A stretch of 8,066 bases of DNA from CAZUFB01 sp048173955 (GTDB lineage Bacteria > Actinomycetota > Coriobacteriia > Coriobacteriales > UMGS124): the NCBI GenBank assembly GCA_048173955.1, contig DBEYOB010000131.1:1-8066 (forward strand), read 5' to 3'. A program made the translations under genes and the position numbers. Numbering within the stretch: the first letter of the stretch is position 1; each line of letters opens with the position of its first letter. The notes under the pieces were generated by a model. That model was not told where the DNA came from, made no database searches, and worked only from the letters and a program-made list of their open reading frames with translations. Positions 1 to 5,164 of this stretch are shown here, in pieces.

Positions 1-76
1 CGAGCCCATCTCTGTGGGTTCCCTGGTTCTCGCGGTAAACCGTGCTCTTTGGGCACGGAGCGGGCGGCTGTTCGGG

Positions 77-82
77 TATAGT
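77..82 (+). promoter_or_regulatory. Candidate -10 box (TATAGT) for the hemolysin III gene
   Basis: TATAGT lies 36 bases before the chosen ATG and is preceded by GGG, the same setting as the TATAAT boxes at 3160 and 5123. No convincing -35 box is visible 16-18 bases upstream. A small hairpin (CCGTGC at 40-45 with GCACGG at 53-58) sits before it and may belong to the end of an upstream unit. The assignment rests on the box and its position only. Confidence 0.4.
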
Positions 83-117
83 GCATGGAACTTGCAGCTT
101 ACAAGGAGCAGCCGCAC

Positions 118-1014
118 ATGAACAGCGCATCGGAGGGCGACCCTCCCCAGGAACAGACCGCTTTCGAGCCCTCCGCACCGTATCCGGACGGGCTTGACGG
201 CGGCCGCGCTGTCCCGGCCGCACCGGCGCCCCAGGCCGCCCCGGCTCAGGCCCGGCCTCAGCCCCAACTCCAGTCCCAACCTCAGTCTCAGGCCCGGCAG
301 GCCCAGTCTCAGGCTTCCAAGCCCGCCAAACCGCGCCGCCGCTACGGCGCCCTCGATCGCTTCGACCGCCTCAAGCGGCGCGGGCGCCAGTACTCGGTCG
401 GCGAGGAGGTCGGCAACGCCACGTCGCACGGCGTGGGGGCCGCCCTCGCCGTCGCGGCCCTCACCCTGCTCGTCGTGTTCGCCGTCATGGGCGGCGGCGG
501 GCTCAAGCTGTGCTCGGCGATCATGCTCGGCGTCACGCTGCTGCTCGAATACCTCTTCTCGACGCTCTACCACGCCGTCCAGCCGCCGCGCGCCAAGGCG
601 GTCCTGCGCGTGTTCGACCACTCGGCCATCTACCTGCTCATCGCGGGCACCTATGCGCCGTTCACGCTCGTGACCCTGGCGGGCGAGGGTGGCGTGTGGA
701 TCTGCGTGGCGGTGTGGGCCATCGCGCTCGCCGGCATCGCGATCGAGGTCGTCGCGCGCGAGCGGCAGCCCAAATGGGTGAGCGCCCTGGTGTATCTGGC
801 CATGGGGTGGCTCATCGCGTTCCGCCTCCCCGCGCTCGTCTCCCTGCTGCCCGCCGGCGGCCTGTGGCTGCTGATCGCAGGCGGCCTCTCCTACACCGTG
901 GGCGTGGTGTTCTACCTGCTCAAGAAGGTGCCCTTCGCCCATATGGTGTGGCACCTGTTCGTGCTGGGCGGCAGCGTGTGCCACGTATTGGCGGTGTTGC
1001 TGTTCGTCTACTGA
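118..1014 (+). CDS. trhA: Hemolysin III / PAQR family membrane protein (TrhA-like)
   Basis: A 298-residue integral membrane protein of the hemolysin III/PAQR family, whose bacterial members (TrhA/YqfA) are linked to membrane lipid homeostasis; the family belongs to the CREST group of putative metal-dependent membrane hydrolases. About seven hydrophobic helices run from residue 105 to the end. Family motifs are present: EEVGNATSHG (96-105), SxxxH (S148, H152), FDHS (D167) and HMVWH followed by a further His (H275, H279, H289). S148, H152, D167, H275 and H279 match the zinc-site pattern known from adiponectin receptors. Residues 1-75 are an added cytoplasmic tail rich in Pro, Gln and Ala that ends in a basic stretch (KPRRR). 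I chose the ATG at 118 because AAGGAG (103-108) lies nine bases before it; an in-frame ATG at 85 has no such site and lies almost on the -10 box. The name 'hemolysin' is historical and does not imply toxicity. Confidence 0.93.
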   Translation: MNSASEGDPPQEQTAFEPSAPYPDGLDGGRAVPAAPAPQAAPAQARPQPQLQSQPQSQARQAQSQASKPAKPRRRYGALDRFDRLKRRGRQYSVGEEVGNATSHGVGAALAVAALTLLVVFAVMGGGGLKLCSAIMLGVTLLLEYLFSTLYHAVQPPRAKAVLRVFDHSAIYLLIAGTYAPFTLVTLAGEGGVWICVAVWAIALAGIAIEVVARERQPKWVSALVYLAMGWLIAFRLPALVSLLPAGGLWLLIAGGLSYTVGVVFYLLKKVPFAHMVWHLFVLGGSVCHVLAVLLFVY

Positions 1015-1208
1015 CCGCTTGAACAGCGGGAGGCCCGGGCGCGGCCGTTCGGATGCGCGCCAGGGCGGTTCGCATGCCAGACGCGCCGCATCCGCCTGCC
1101 CGACGGCTGCGGCGCGGGCGCGGTCCGACCGGATGCCGGCCGCGCGCGGGCGCCCCTGCGGGGAGCGCCCGCATCCAAACCCCGACCGAATGGAGGTCTG
1201 CGTCTTTT
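1015..1208. other. Intergenic spacer with GC-rich inverted repeats
   Basis: This spacer of 194 bases holds several short inverted repeats: CCGCT/AGCGG at 1015-1029 just after the stop, a GGATGCG/CGCATCC pair near 1052-1094, and the strong hairpin listed separately at 1146-1172. No T-tract follows any of them. No clear promoter is visible, so the next gene may be read through from the hemolysin III gene or from a promoter without a recognisable consensus. The reading frame of the next gene extends back to 1053 but shows no coding signs there. Confidence 0.5.
1146..1172 (+). terminator. GC-rich hairpin without U-tract (terminator or leader structure)
   Basis: Bases 1146-1156 pair with 1161-1172 in an 11-bp stem with one bulged A (1164) and a TGCG loop. 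It is followed by ATCCAAAC and not by Ts, and ends only 19 bases before the ribosome binding site GGAGGT (1192-1197). It could stop or slow transcription from the gene before, or be part of the leader of the gene after; the sequence does not decide. Confidence 0.4.
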
Positions 1209-2573
1209 ATGGGCGTTGGTGTCAGTATCGTGCTCGCGTTCGTCCTGATCCTCGTCAACGGCTACTTCTCGATGTCCGAGATGGCCCTGGTAAACGCCAG
1301 TAAGCCCCTGCTCGACCACGATGCCGAGGAGGGCGACAGGCGGGCGAAGACGGCTTCGGACCTCGCGAGCGACTCGGGTTCCTTCCTGGCGACCATCCAG
1401 GTCGCCATCACCCTGGTGGGCTTCTTCTCGTCCGCGGTCGCCTCGACCACCCTGTCCGACCCGTTCGCCGCGTGGATGTCGTCGTTCGGCTTCGGGTGGC
1501 TCACCGCGATCGCCCCGGCGGTCGCCCCCATCATCATCACGCTGATCGTTTCCTACGTCAGCATCGTCATCGGCGAGCTCGTGCCCAAGCGCATCGCGCT
1601 GGCCAACCCCGAGGGCATCGCCAAGTCGGTGGCGGGCCCGCTCGTGTTCTTCAAGAAGATCGCCAAGCCGCTCGTGTGGCTGACCTCGGCGTCGGCCAAC
1701 CTCATCTCGAAGATCTTCCGCATCAAGAGCGCCGACGAGGACCAGGTCTCCGAGGAGGAGATCAAGTACATGGTCGCCGAGCAGGAGGACCTCTCCGACG
1801 ACGAGAAGCGCATGATCCACGACGTGTTCGACCTCGGCGACACGGTGGTGCGCGAGGTGATGGTCCCCCGCGTCGACGTGACGGGCGTCGAGGACACCAC
1901 GAGCGTCCTCGACACGCTTGCGACCATGCAGCAGACCGGCTTCTCGCGCCTCCCCGTGTTCCACGAGGACATGGACGAGGTCGTCGGCATCGTCAACATC
2001 AAGGACCTCATCGGCCCGGCGGTCCACAGCAAGGGCGAGACGCCGGTCGCGCAGTTCGTGCGCAAGAGCATGTTCGTGCCCGACACCAAGGACCTGCTGC
2101 CGCTGCTCGAGGAGATGAAGGCCAAGCGCATCCAGATGGCCATCGTGGTCGACGAGTACGGCGGCACGGCTGGCGTGGTGACGCTCGAGGACATCGTCGA
2201 GGAGATCGTGGGCGACATCGCCGACGAGTACGACCCCGACGACGAGGAGCTCACCTGCGTGAACGAGCGCGAGTGGGATGTCGAGGGCACCTATTCGGTG
2301 GACGACGCCATCGAGCGCGGCTGGCCCATCGAGGACTCCGACGAGTACGAGACCGTGGCCGGATGGATGATCGACGAGCTCGACAAGCTCCCGCAGGTGG
2401 GCGACGAGCTCGAGCGCGACGGCTGGACGTTCAAAGTCACGGTGACCGACGGGCGGCGCATCGAGAGCGTCCGCGTGACGGCCCCCGAGCCGGCCCCCGA
2501 GCAGGATCCGGAAGGCTCCGGCTCCCCGGACGGGGAAACCGGGGGCGCTCCGGAGCGCGGGGAGCGCGACTAG
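1209..2573 (+). CDS. CNNM/CorC (HlyC) family membrane protein with CBS domains
   Basis: A 454-residue member of the CNNM/CorC family, usually called 'hemolysin family protein' or 'magnesium/cobalt efflux protein'. Characterised relatives (Bacillus MpfA, archaeal and bacterial CorC) export Mg2+. The domain order is canonical: a DUF21/CNNM membrane domain (about 1-175) with NGYFSMSEMAL (17-27) and GELVPKRIA (122-130); an acidic link (SEEEIKYMVAEQEDLSDDEK); two CBS motifs (about 215-335) with MVPR (218-221) and DEYGGTAGVVTLEDI (315-329); and a C-terminal CorC-associated domain (about 345-423). The final 30 residues are a low-complexity Pro/Glu/Gly tail. The ATG at 1209 follows GGAGGT (1192-1197) by 11 bases and gives the usual hydrophobic N-terminus; the frame extends back to 1053, but those 52 residues look like chance translation. 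No Mg2+-sensing leader was recognised. Metal specificity is inferred from the family only. Confidence 0.92.
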   Translation: MGVGVSIVLAFVLILVNGYFSMSEMALVNASKPLLDHDAEEGDRRAKTASDLASDSGSFLATIQVAITLVGFFSSAVASTTLSDPFAAWMSSFGFGWLTAIAPAVAPIIITLIVSYVSIVIGELVPKRIALANPEGIAKSVAGPLVFFKKIAKPLVWLTSASANLISKIFRIKSADEDQVSEEEIKYMVAEQEDLSDDEKRMIHDVFDLGDTVVREVMVPRVDVTGVEDTTSVLDTLATMQQTGFSRLPVFHEDMDEVVGIVNIKDLIGPAVHSKGETPVAQFVRKSMFVPDTKDLLPLLEEMKAKRIQMAIVVDEYGGTAGVVTLEDIVEEIVGDIADEYDPDDEELTCVNEREWDVEGTYSVDDAIERGWPIEDSDEYETVAGWMIDELDKLPQVGDELERDGWTFKVTVTDGRRIESVRVTAPEPAPEQDPEGSGSPDGETGGAPERGERD

Positions 2574-2617
2574 GAGCGCGACTAGAGCGTGGGGAGCGCG
2601 ACAAAGAGCGCGACTAG
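2553..2617. repeat. 32-bp tandem duplication across the stop codon
   Basis: Bases 2553-2585 and 2585-2617 are two copies of a 33-base unit at a period of 32, differing at three bases (C/T in the second codon; TAG against AAA; one middle A is shared). The unit itself contains two GAGCGCGAC words, so that word occurs four times (2562, 2574, 2594, 2606). The first copy carries the CNNM gene's stop (2571-2573) and a second in-frame TAG (2583-2585). Since 32 is not a multiple of three, the second copy lies in another frame. Confidence 0.85.
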
Positions 2618-2662
2618 GCAGTGCGCGGCTGCGCGACGGGCCGGCCGAGACATACGCTGCGG

Positions 2663-2710
2663 GCGAAACCCGGGTGCGCGAGGCAACCGCGCGCCCGGGT
2701 TTCGCGTTTT
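2663..2710 (+). terminator. Strong intrinsic terminator
   Basis: Bases 2663-2680 pair with 2688-2705 as an 18-bp stem containing one G-T pair, with a seven-base loop (AGGCAAC), followed by GTTTT. It lies 90 bases after the CNNM stop codon and should end that transcript. The T-tract is short (four) but the stem is very stable. Confidence 0.8.
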
Positions 2711-2854
2711 CGGGGCCTCCGGGGCGGGTTTCAGAGTGCTTACAGTACGTCAAAACAGGCTGAATTGTGGCGAAGGTGTGGTGAACGGGCACTTTACAGC
2801 GCTGGAGCGGCATGTGGCGAGGGTTCCGCCGCCGCGCTTTCGGGGGAGAAAAAT

Positions 2855-2888
2855 GTTGACTCATTGTCAATATTTACTCTATGTCAAC
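2855..2888. promoter_or_regulatory. Inverted TTGAC/GTCAA sites, possible operator
   Basis: TTGAC at 2856-2860 and GTCAA at 2866-2870 form an inverted repeat with a five-base gap. A further GTCAA follows at 2883-2887, 17 bases after the first. GTTGAC (2855-2860) and GTCAAC (2883-2888) also form a perfect outer pair. Such stacked half-sites look like binding sites of a dimeric repressor. The controlling protein is not known, and a -35 element could overlap. Confidence 0.4.
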
Positions 2889-2903
2889 GCATTTTGAAAT
2901 AGA

Positions 2904-2933
2904 TTGCGGACGCTTGAGCTGGTCTTTTATAAA
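2904..2933 (+). promoter_or_regulatory. Candidate promoter TTGCGG-18-TATAAA
   Basis: TTGCGG (2904-2909) and TATAAA (2928-2933) are separated by 18 bases within AT-rich DNA and would start transcription near 2940. The palindrome CCTAAAGTTAGG lies directly downstream. No gene starts soon after it; a transcript would run about 490 bases to the RlpA-like gene or make a separate non-coding RNA. Confidence 0.35.
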
Positions 2934-2948
2934 AAGCCTGGTGAGAAC

Positions 2949-2960
2949 CCTAAAGTTAGG
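2949..2960. promoter_or_regulatory. Palindrome CCTAAAGTTAGG, possible operator
   Basis: CCTAA and TTAGG flank AG in a 12-base inverted repeat placed where a repressor would block the candidate start site near 2940. Eleven of its 12 bases recur at 7579-7590 (CCTAAAGTTGGG), within another promoter region, which suggests a shared regulator. This is inference from two sites. Confidence 0.35.
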
Positions 2961-3052
2961 CTTGAGAGAATGTACCGTGTGCGGCCGAAGGTGCGCCGAC
3001 GAACACGCCGCGTCGGGGACGCTTGCCGAATTTGATAGTCGGTTCTACAAAC

Positions 3053-3079
3053 GGAGATACCTGCGAACAGGTGTTCTCC
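3053..3079 (+). other. Two-part hairpin with CGAA loop
   Basis: GGAGA (3053-3057) pairs with TCTCC (3075-3079), and ACCTG (3059-3063) with CAGGT (3068-3072), around a CGAA loop. No T-tract follows. It lies between the candidate promoter at 2904 and the TATAAT promoter at 3160, so it would be transcribed only from the former. Confidence 0.45.
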
Positions 3080-3137
3080 TCAGCGGGTAGACGCCGCACG
3101 GCACGGGGTCCACGGATGGTTTAAGAACGCGCCGAAT

Positions 3138-3165
3138 TTGTGCCTACCAGGCCTTTCGGTATAAT
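3138..3165 (+). promoter_or_regulatory. Promoter TTGTGC-16-TATAAT for the RlpA-like gene
   Basis: A perfect TATAAT (3160-3165) preceded by CGG has a weak -35 candidate TTGTGC at 3138-3143. Transcription would begin near 3172 and give a leader of about 255 bases before the ATG at 3428, long enough to hold a regulatory RNA. Confidence 0.6.
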
Positions 3166-3171
3166 TTCGGC

Positions 3172-3427
3172 GATCACGGGGTCCGAAGGCGAGCCGTGCG
3201 GCCGGCGCGGCGCGTTGAGGAGAAACGCCTTCGACACCCATAGTCCCGGCCAAGCCGGGCCCTGCGGGGTCGCGGCTCGAACCTAGACAACCGGCATCGT
3301 CCCGCGCTCCGTCAGGCGGGTAGTCGAGATTGAACACCCACCCCACCACACACCCCTCATTCTCGATGCGGTCGGCCCGCAGGGCTGCCGCCGTGTCGCG
3401 TTGCGCGTGAGGAGTGGGAACAGCCCT
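3172..3427 (+). ncRNA. Long structured 5' leader, candidate cis-regulatory RNA
   Basis: The predicted leader folds into several parts visible by eye. CGAGCCG (3190-3196) pairs with CGGCTCG (3273-3279), closing a domain. Within it GGCG..TT pairs with AACGCC around 3209-3229, and CCCGGC (3245-3250) pairs with GCCGGG (3254-3259) around CAA. Beyond it CCCGC (3301-3305) pairs with GCGGG (3316-3320). The 3' part (3330-3360) is a single-stranded CA-rich run. In other actinobacteria, genes for secreted wall-remodelling proteins often carry cyclic di-AMP (ydaO-type) riboswitches here, and a CCGTCAG word appears at 3309-3315 as in that family. However, I could not find the other conserved words (the GCTAAC after CCGTCAG, and a GGGTGAAT-like segment), so the class is unassigned. 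Confidence 0.4.
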
Positions 3428-4309
3428 ATGGCACGTTCGTTCGTTTGCACGGCGCGCGGCATGCTCGGCATGGCCGTGTGCACGTCGCTGGTGGTGCTCG
3501 CCGTGTCCGCCGCAGCGACGCTTTCCCTGGCACGGGCCGCCGAGCTCCCGCTGGGCGTGGGGTCGCACAAGTGCGACACCGTCTCCGCGGAGTTCGTCGG
3601 CGAGAAGCTCGGCGTCGCCCATGTCGAGACGGCCGGGCAGACGCTGCAGTCCGTCGCCGCCCCGCGCACGCTCTCCGCGTCCGGTGCGGTGCAGGCCGAG
3701 CAGCCCGTCGTCGAGACGCCGGCCGCGGTGGTCGAGGAGACGGCGCCTGTCGCGGAGGCTCCCGTCGTCGAGGAGCAGCCGCCCGCCGATGCGGGGACCA
3801 CGGTGACGGAGCCGAGCTACACCGAGCCGGTCGTCGAGGAGCAGCCCCCGGTCGAGACGGCCCCCGTCGAGGAGCCCGTCGTCGAGGAGCAGCCTCCGGT
3901 CGTCGAGGAGCAGCCTCCCGTCGAGCAGCCCCCGGTGGAGTCGGCCCCCGTGGAGGAACAGCCGCCGGCCGAGGAGCCTCCCGCCGACGAGCCCGTCTAC
4001 GAGGAGCCCGCCGTCGAGTGGTACACCGCCGTCGCCTCGGCGTACGACCCCAACTGCAACGGGGGCACCGTCACGGCGTCGGGCATCCCGCTCGACTGGT
4101 CGACCCCCACGGTGGCGTCCCCCTGGATCGCCCTGGGCAGCTACGTCGAGATCTCCTACAACGGCATGACCGTCGTCGCCCAGGTCACCGACCGCGGCCC
4201 CTACATCGGCGGCCGCGACCTCGACCTCGCGCCGGGCGTGTTCTACGCGTTCGGGTTCGACAGCGCGGACTCCTGGGGCGTCCGCACCGTGAGCTACCGA
4301 ATCCTCTAG
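3428..4309 (+). CDS. Secreted RlpA-like double-psi beta-barrel protein
   Basis: A 293-residue exported protein in three parts. Residues 1-38 are a signal sequence or N-terminal anchor (hydrophobic core about 12-34, ending LARAAEL). Residues about 90-196 are a low-complexity Pro/Glu/Val linker with repeated PVVEEQPP-type units, suited to spanning the wall. Residues 197-293 form a double-psi beta-barrel of the RlpA/3D type: TAVASAYDPNCNGG, TASG (216-219), ALGSYVEI, and the signature DRGPYIGGRDLDL (255-267). Known RlpA proteins cleave glycan strands without stem peptides or bind them at division sites. The Glu after TANG and the His of the AH pair used by characterised RlpA enzymes do not appear here (TASGIP, VASP), so it may be a binding protein or work differently. 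The ATG at 3428 follows AGGAG (3410-3414) by 13 bases; a TTG at 3401 would place that site inside the gene. It appears to be a single-gene unit with its own promoter and long leader. Confidence 0.85.
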   Translation: MARSFVCTARGMLGMAVCTSLVVLAVSAAATLSLARAAELPLGVGSHKCDTVSAEFVGEKLGVAHVETAGQTLQSVAAPRTLSASGAVQAEQPVVETPAAVVEETAPVAEAPVVEEQPPADAGTTVTEPSYTEPVVEEQPPVETAPVEEPVVEEQPPVVEEQPPVEQPPVESAPVEEQPPAEEPPADEPVYEEPAVEWYTAVASAYDPNCNGGTVTASGIPLDWSTPTVASPWIALGSYVEISYNGMTVVAQVTDRGPYIGGRDLDLAPGVFYAFGFDSADSWGVRTVSYRIL

Positions 4310-4333
4310 CGCGGTCCCGCCGCCGCCCCGGCC

Positions 4334-4350
4334 GCGCGCCTCCGGCGCGC
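4334..4350 (+). terminator. Short GC hairpin after the RlpA-like gene
   Basis: GCGCGCC (4334-4340) and GGCGCGC (4344-4350) form a perfect 7-bp stem with a TCC loop, 25 bases after the stop codon. No T-tract follows. It may end the transcript only with help or serve to protect the 3' end. Confidence 0.4.
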
Positions 4351-4398
4351 TCCGCCGCGGCGATTCCGAGGAGTGCCCGCAACGGGTCGGGTTTGCGC

Positions 4399-4404
4399 TA
4401 CCAT
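4399..4404 (+). promoter_or_regulatory. Candidate -10 box (TACCAT)
   Basis: TACCAT lies 92 bases before the ATG at 4496, with TG three bases before it (TGCGCTACCAT), similar to an extended -10 spacing. No clear -35 is seen. A hairpin (4448-4472, AGGGC/GCCCT arms with a GCGA loop, one G-T pair and one bulge) lies in the leader between this box and the ribosome binding site. Confidence 0.35.
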
Positions 4405-4495
4405 AGGCGGCATCAGCATGTCGCCGCACAAAGCCGTGTGCCGGCGCAGGGCTCCCGGGCGACCGGGGCCCTGTTCGTTTGAGAAAGGTTTGGCG

Positions 4496-4972
4496 ATGAG
4501 CCTTTTCGACATCCAGAAGGTCACGGTGGGCCCCGAGAACCTGACGGCCCGCGTGCGCCTCGCCAACGACGCGCCGGTGAAGACCTCCGAGGACCTCGAG
4601 AGCACGAACCGCGTCTACCAGCTCATGCCCCAGATCGTCGACCATGCATGCGTGAGCGACCAGGGCGACACCTTCCGCGACGCGCTGGGCGACACCGAGC
4701 TCGCGCACCTGCTCGAGCACGTGACCGTCGAGCTGATGGCGCGCATGGGCGCCGAGGACGTGAGCGCGGGCAACACCGCGGACACCGACGAGGACCGCAT
4801 GTGGGAGATCACCCTCTCGTGCCCCAATGACGTGCTGGTCCTCGGCGCCCTGTCGAGCGCCGCGTGGATCATGGAGTGGGCTTATTCGGGCGGCGAGGGC
4901 CCCGAACCCGACGTCGACCACACCGTCGCCGGCCTGCGCGAGCTGGTCAAGAGCCTCCCGAAGGCAGAATAG
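4496..4972 (+). CDS. Stand-alone protein resembling the N-terminal domain of cyanophycin synthetase
   Basis: A soluble acidic protein of 158 residues with no signal peptide or membrane segment. Residues about 38-128 resemble the N-terminal domain of cyanophycin synthetase (CphA): LMPQIVDHACVSDQGDTF (43-60) fits the CphA pattern 'LPGL..H.C...GGF', and DTELAHLLEHVTVEL (66-80) fits 'GTWLGHVIEHVALEL'. It then continues through a Thr-rich turn and a strand to a helix (GALSSAAWIMEWA), as in CphA. The HxxEH of that motif (H71, E74, H75, with E79 and H50 nearby) is kept; this pattern binds zinc in inverzincin peptidases, and in some CphA enzymes the N domain is reported to act as a peptidase that makes polymer primers. 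The ATP-grasp and Mur-ligase domains of CphA are absent. The start follows AAAGG (4484-4488) by seven bases. The gene seems to be a single unit ended by the hairpin at 4973-5005. Function is unknown; the family link is my pattern match and needs profile confirmation. Confidence 0.6.
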   Translation: MSLFDIQKVTVGPENLTARVRLANDAPVKTSEDLESTNRVYQLMPQIVDHACVSDQGDTFRDALGDTELAHLLEHVTVELMARMGAEDVSAGNTADTDEDRMWEITLSCPNDVLVLGALSSAAWIMEWAYSGGEGPEPDVDHTVAGLRELVKSLPKAE

Positions 4973-5005
4973 CCCGACGGCGCGGGCCGTGCGCGCGCCG
5001 TCGGG
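4973..5005 (+). terminator. 12-bp hairpin directly after the stop codon
   Basis: Bases 4973-4984 pair perfectly with 4994-5005 around a nine-base loop, beginning at the base after the TAG of the preceding gene. It is followed by GGCGAGCCC and not by Ts, so it is either a factor-aided terminator or a 3'-end stabiliser. Confidence 0.5.
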
Positions 5006-5033
5006 GGCGAGCCCGTCGGGGGGGGGCGAGCCC
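4998..5033. repeat. Short direct repeat with a nine-G run
   Basis: CCGTCGGGGGCGAGCCC (4998-5014) is repeated with overlap at 5013-5033. The copies differ only in the G run: five Gs (5003-5007) against nine (5018-5026). This looks like duplication followed by slippage in non-coding DNA before the YtxH gene's promoter. Confidence 0.7.
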
Positions 5034-5122
5034 TGCCCGGCGACGTCGATGTGCCCGGATGCCCGGAAATCTGGGGAGTCTGGGCGGAATTGCGGCCGGC
5101 GCGTGGGGAGCGGCCCCGCGGG

Positions 5123-5128
5123 TATAAT
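5123..5128 (+). promoter_or_regulatory. -10 box TATAAT for the YtxH-family gene
   Basis: A perfect TATAAT preceded by CGCGGG lies 36 bases before the ATG at 5165, the same distance as the box before the hemolysin III gene. The only -35-like word, TTGCGG (5090-5095), is too far away (27 bases). Confidence 0.6.
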
Positions 5129-5164
5129 CGAGCGGGAACCGCCATCCGGTCAAGAGGAGGACCC

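Larger units (their letters stand above)
2711..3171. other. Non-coding stretch with an AT-rich island
   Basis: There is no gene I can support here. From about 2848 to 2965 the base composition turns markedly AT-rich compared with both sides. The island holds the TTGAC/GTCAA inverted sites (2855-2888), a candidate promoter (2904-2933) and the CCTAAAGTTAGG palindrome (2949-2960). From 2966 to 3130 GC content rises again, with a hairpin at 3053-3079. The word GCCGAATTTG occurs twice (3025-3034 and 3131-3140). A 69-codon frame from 2881 lacks a ribosome binding site and lies over the regulatory words, so I did not call it. Confidence 0.6.

Noticed and set aside
1..60. Possible tRNA 3' end or upstream gene end
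   Set aside because: GGTTCTC and short pairings are present, but no T-arm, acceptor pairing or CCA end can be built within the window.
85..117. Upstream ATG for the hemolysin III gene
   Set aside because: It lies three bases after the -10 box and has no ribosome binding site; the ATG at 118 has AAGGAG at good spacing.
1008..2870. 620-codon open frame on the - strand
   Set aside because: It is the antisense shadow of the CNNM gene. High GC keeps the opposite frame open; the product is a His/Asp/Leu/Val repeat of no family, while the + frame has clear domains.
2852..2896. 14-codon frame after GGGGGAG, possible leader peptide
   Set aside because: It has a fair ribosome binding site but no run of a regulatory codon, no attenuator after it, and it overlaps the inverted TTGAC/GTCAA sites.
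2881..3090. 69-codon open frame on the + strand with two CxxC-like cysteine groups
   Set aside because: No ribosome binding site before its ATG; it runs over the candidate promoter, palindrome and hairpin, and its composition does not show the GC-rich third positions of the real genes.
3172..3427. Firm assignment of a cyclic di-AMP (ydaO) riboswitch
   Set aside because: Only the CCGTCAG word and the gene context fit; other conserved core words could not be found, so the class was left open.
3080..4921. 613-codon open frame on the - strand
   Set aside because: It lies opposite the RlpA-like and CphA-N-like genes and is low-complexity translation; both + strand genes have motifs and ribosome binding sites.
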